From positions 2,482,773-2,546,772 of the forward strand of contig KL647303.1 of the NCBI GenBank assembly GCA_000727475.1: a stretch of 64,000 nt of DNA, in the 5' to 3' direction. Below the pieces are notes generated by a model. The model ran no database searches. It worked only from the letters and a program-made list of their open reading frames with translations, and had not been told where the DNA came from. Made by a program: the position numbers and the translations under genes. The stretch comes from Sarcocystis neurona. Taxonomy: Eukaryota > Apicomplexa > Conoidasida > Eucoccidiorida > Sarcocystidae. This document shows positions 60,391 to 64,000 of the stretch, one piece after another (the stretch's first letter is position 1; each line of letters starts with the position of its first letter).

Positions 60391-63300
60391 AGAGGGCAGC
60401 GGATACACGGCTGTGCAGCAGCACACCAGCAGCACCAGCAAACAACATGAGATGTATCAGCAGCGTCAACAGGAGGAAAGCGCAGCCGTCGCAACTGCGT
60501 TAGCAACGGCAGCAGGGCATCAACAGCCCTACGAGCACAAACAAAAACAACACCACTTCGCCTGTCTCCACGTGGCTTCTGTTACCGTCGCAGATTGTAC
60601 GTACATATATGTATATGTATATATATACATATATATATATTAAGCATGGTAACACAGGCAATGCAACGTCTCCACACAAGCGTGCGTGTGTAGACGAAAA
60701 TTCACACATATGTGTGAACGCCACTATACACACACAGCCAGCATACACGCCGCGCAGTATATCACGTCCTTATACAAACAGTGTGGGAGACGCACGAACA
60801 GCCAACACAGCAGCGGCCAGCGGCAAGTCCTGACTTTTGCGTCTCTACTATCTGCAGTACACGCGTACGCACAGACTCAAGAATCGTCGCAAGTCCATTT
60901 ACAAATATAATATGTATATATATGTCTATACTCTGAATCGCCTTCTATCTTTCCTGTAGTATCACGAGAGTTTATGCGAGGAGGCCAGAGCAACTCGTGC
61001 CTTCCCGACAACTGGTCATATGGCTTGCCTACTATCCATCTGTCTCTTCCTCATCTACTTGGGCGAACGTGCATGCATACATATACGCTGACAATGACTG
61101 TCGTCGCAAGTATTCAAAAAAAGTCGCGTCACACGTGCATGTACAGAAATCCAAGATCCAAATGCGTCTCTAGTTCGCATGTACGTGCAAGGGCATCCAT
61201 ACATATATATATATATATTCATACACGTGGAGTACAGAGGACCAGCGCATATGGTCACAGCGACAGAAGAGTCGACGGTTCCTCTTCTTTTGCCCTCGAT
61301 TCCCGGTTTTTGCCCTAAATGTGTTGAAAGGATACAAACACACATACGTAGGCACAGCCCTATGCACACATATGTATATATACGCGTAGAGACGCACAGG
61401 CGTCTGTAAACACACTTACGGAAAGGAGACGGCGCGAATACATGTGCCTCTGTGGACAGATGCGTAGACAGGGAAACGGGAAGTCTATAAGAAGGAACAG
61501 AAGGAGGAATGGACAGAAGAGAGGCTATACAAATAGAAAGGAGAAAATAAACAAGGAAGGCAAAGAGGAAGAGCAGGAAGGACAGGGATCCCAGAGGAAG
61601 TCCAAGTTGAGAACGGAAAGGGGAAGAAGAGCATGACGGAGGAGAGGAGAATGCAGAGAAGGGGGAAGAAAGGGGCGGTTGGAAGGAGGAGGAGCAGGAG
61701 GAAAAGCAGGAAGACATGTCGTCGCTTGGGCGTATGCGAAGGGTATACCTGTCCAGCGATGTCTTCGATATCCGCAGCTTGCTGAAGAGAAGAAGAAATT
61801 TCACAGATGGGGCAGCTACTACTATCAACGCAGACCAGCTGCAGCAGCAGCGAACAGCAAGCAGCCCAGAAGAGACACGCGCGTAGGGCACGCAGAGCAG
61901 CAGCAACTCGTAGCACGCACGGCAGAGAGACACAGGGTGGAACGGCAGCCGCATAAGGCGGCAGTGCATGGCCGTACACACGAACAACACGAGGGAGGTG
62001 TAGGGGCTGGCACCCAAGCGCCGAAGACAGCGGGGCAACAGCGAGTCGCGCAGCAGGGACTGAGACGAGGAAGCGCTGACTGCAGGAGCCGCAGCAGCTG
62101 CTAGGTGTCAACGAAGACGCACAAAACAGCGAGACCGTAAGCACGCATGTACCCACACAAAGGCACTGGCGTATACATCCATATATATGTACATATGCAT
62201 GTACAAACGAAAGCTTGCATATACGCATACATACACGCATATATGTATATATATACGCATGTATACACCATATATATATACATACAATCCATATATATAT
62301 ATATATATAGACCATATATTAAGACATATATATATATATATATGACAGCTTCTCGCATTTGCAGCAGCAAGGGTTGTCCGTAGAGGAGGAGAGAGAAGTC
62401 GTCTCGGACCACTCGCAGATAGAAATAGACAACCGCCTTCTGCAAAGTAAACACACGTTATCTGGGAAGCACCGCAAGCAGTAGTAATAGAAAAACAATT
62501 TCGTTTGCACTTTGACTTCCCCTTTTGTGTAAGCACACTGCCGTTACATGTTCATCACGTCGACCGCGATGCTAGTGCTACCCAAGCGTGCGTCCCTGCA
62601 GCACCAGAGCAATATATATATGTATTCGCATAAAGCAGTTTACACACACCCGTGTGTACACTTTTGTATATGTATGTAAATCTCTACCTGTATACGTGCC
62701 CGTCTCGTCCTCTCTTTCGCAGATACGTGTTCACTGTGTACACATTGTCCTACGGGGAATATCAAGAGAGAGAGATTCACGCAGGAACCTGTGCACAAAT
62801 ATAAAACAGCATCAACGGACAGACACGTACACATCCCAATGTAGGTACTATATATATACACACAGTATATATATATATGTATTTATGGATATACACACAT
62901 GTGTGTATACAGCTATATATATATATACACGAAGGTATGTTTACGTGTTCATTCGAGTTGCGTTCTTACTTACACACACGCCTCGTACGTATATGTACGC
63001 CACATGCCGTAGTAGGCACGCACACGTTTGTAGTCACAGGTAGACACACTCAGACGCACATATATACATGGATGTATACATAGTTGTTGCCTGCTCATAG
63101 ATAAAGACACGCAGAAGGCGCCGCGCACGCCCGCAAACGCATGCAAAAAGTAGGGGTACCTCTAGGGGGCCGCCGGCGTGGTAGCAGTTGGCATCAATTG
63201 CGAAGGGTTTCTTGTTCCATATCCAGACAGCGACTGCAAAGGCAACACGCAGCAAGAAATCAGAAGTCGGCGGCTGCCGTGCCTCGGACAAGTGTCGCTT

Positions 63301-63484
63301 GCCATCCTGCTGCGTAGACGTCAACGATCTTCTGCTGCCGTCGCCATTTGCAAACCAGAGGGCAGATGCTGCTGCCGCATCGCCGCTCCTGAGGTTGCTG
63401 AAGAGAATCGTCTGCGGCACGAACGTCTACGTGTTGCACAGAAGTGACCCCTGCACTACAAGCCAGACGCTCCACTACGCATAG
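60391..63484 (+). CDS. Seven-exon 3' part of a Gln/Glu-rich protein
   Basis: Exons inferred: 60,391 (or 60,419)-60,571, 60,960-61,014, 61,612-61,742, 62,086-62,136, 62,365-62,446, 62,723-62,826 and 63,188-63,484 (TAG). Phases agree at every junction; with the 60,419 start the exons total 291 codons. Order of parts: Gln/His-rich (KQHEMYQQRQQEESAA), YHESLCEEARATRAFPTT, a Glu/Gly/Lys acidic region ending DMSSLGRMRR, LLGVNEDAQNSET, a helix (LSVEEEREVVSDHSQIEIDN), TCSLCTHCPTG, then a longer tail with ASPLLRLLKRIVCGTNVYVL. The 62,723 acceptor (CTCTCTTTCGCAG) is very strong. The 61,612 acceptor is weak, and a CAG-rich frame at 61,679-62,104 competes there. Family not recognised. Confidence 0.55.
62150..62345. 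repeat. TATATG microsatellite block
   Basis: TATATA/CATATATG/GCATACATAC runs fill the intron between exons 62,086-62,136 and 62,365-62,446. Confidence 0.9.
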
Positions 63485-63514
63485 CCTCGACCCGCGCACG
63501 TGCACCTGCACAGG

Positions 63515-63840
63515 TGTGTATATATATATATATGTGCATATGTATACATATACGTGGTTGCTCAACAATTCACATATATGTATATATTTATATACATATA
63601 CGCTGAAATCTATAGGTATACCTACATATATATACATATATATATACGTATACTGCTAGATATCTATATATGCGCAGGTACCTACAAGTGCACATAGACA
63701 TACACATATTTATATATATACACACACATTCGCATATAATATATATATATATATATACCTGTGAATATGTATATGTAGAGAGATATTCAGAGGTACACGT
63801 GTATGTACATATATATGTATACCTCTAGGTATCTCTCCCT
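63515..63840. repeat. TATATG/GTATAC microsatellite block
   Basis: Interrupted TA and TGTATA runs separate the plus-strand gene ending at 63,484 from the minus-strand exon at the right edge. Two convergent genes therefore meet across it. Confidence 0.9.
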
Positions 63841-63852
63841 CTGTATGTACAC

Positions 63853-64000
63853 TTATATCTGTAGCTGCCTTTATGCAAATAAGCATTCGCAGGAGCACGT
63901 TTGTAAGGTTGCCTTGCAGAGGGACATCATTTCCCATAGTCTTGAGGAACCTTTCACGGTCTGCGTCCGCGTGCAGAGCTGCTACCGGTGCACCGCTCTC
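63853..64000 (-). CDS. Partial exon of a minus-strand gene at the right edge
   Basis: Read on the minus strand, the frame is open from the window edge (starting ESGAPVAALHADADRER) through FLKTMGNDVPLQGNLTNVLL to a GATATAA|GTGTAC donor at 63,852-63,851. The mix of charged and hydrophobic residues with no low-complexity run makes it a good exon, probably from a conserved protein, but the fragment is too short to name. A competing donor (AAC|GTGCTC) would end it about 45 bases earlier. Confidence 0.5.

Noticed and set aside
61055..62038. Minus-strand frame of 327 codons, Ser/Leu/Phe-rich
   Set aside because: It is the complement of the purine-rich exon at 61,612-61,742 and its neighbours; the plus strand has phase-consistent exons here.
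1..64000. Search for tRNA, rRNA, telomere-like AAACCCT arrays, CRISPR and transposon ends
   Set aside because: None was seen by eye; a tRNAscan or Infernal run would be needed to exclude degenerate RNA genes.

Overview
The window looks like nuclear DNA of a coccidian apicomplexan, most like Eimeria and close relatives such as Cyclospora. The evidence is many short exons with GT..AG introns, CAG-type triplet and 15-base arrays read as Ala, Gln or Ser runs, dense TATATG/GTATAC microsatellites in introns, and a scaffold gap inside a CAG array. The assignment rests on style of sequence only. No rRNA, tRNA, CRISPR or transposon was recognised.

The layout is banded. Positions 1-28,500 are repeat-rich: TA/TG microsatellites separate small GC-richer exons. 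Here I assemble several partial genes from exons whose splice phases agree: a plus-strand coiled-coil/hydrophobic-helix gene (1104-5363), a plus-strand gene ending in an acidic IVVL tail (6216-8446), Ala/Ser/Gln-rich coding islands (11,965-17,681), a gene with a weak PDZ-like patch (19,052-19,721), three compact plus-strand models (21,762-23,801) and a minus-strand Ala/Gln coiled-coil gene (25,102-27,535). Positions 28,500-59,000 have few microsatellites and hold the two best-supported genes. One is a multi-exon TPR protein of about 502 residues (36,629-43,547) with an FKBP/AIP/TTC9-type three-TPR cluster. The other is a 2,292-residue Gln-rich protein in one uninterrupted reading frame (48,497-55,375). 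Microsatellites return from 59,000 to the right edge, where a seven-exon plus-strand gene (60,391-63,484) is followed by an exon of a minus-strand gene leaving the window.

The genes do not form an operon or an obvious pathway. The TPR protein is the only one I can place in a known superfamily; it is probably a chaperone-associated or scaffold protein. Exon models rest on splice consensus, phase agreement and protein-like composition, so most need transcript support. In CAG-rich or purine-rich stretches several frames are open at once, and frame choice there is uncertain.
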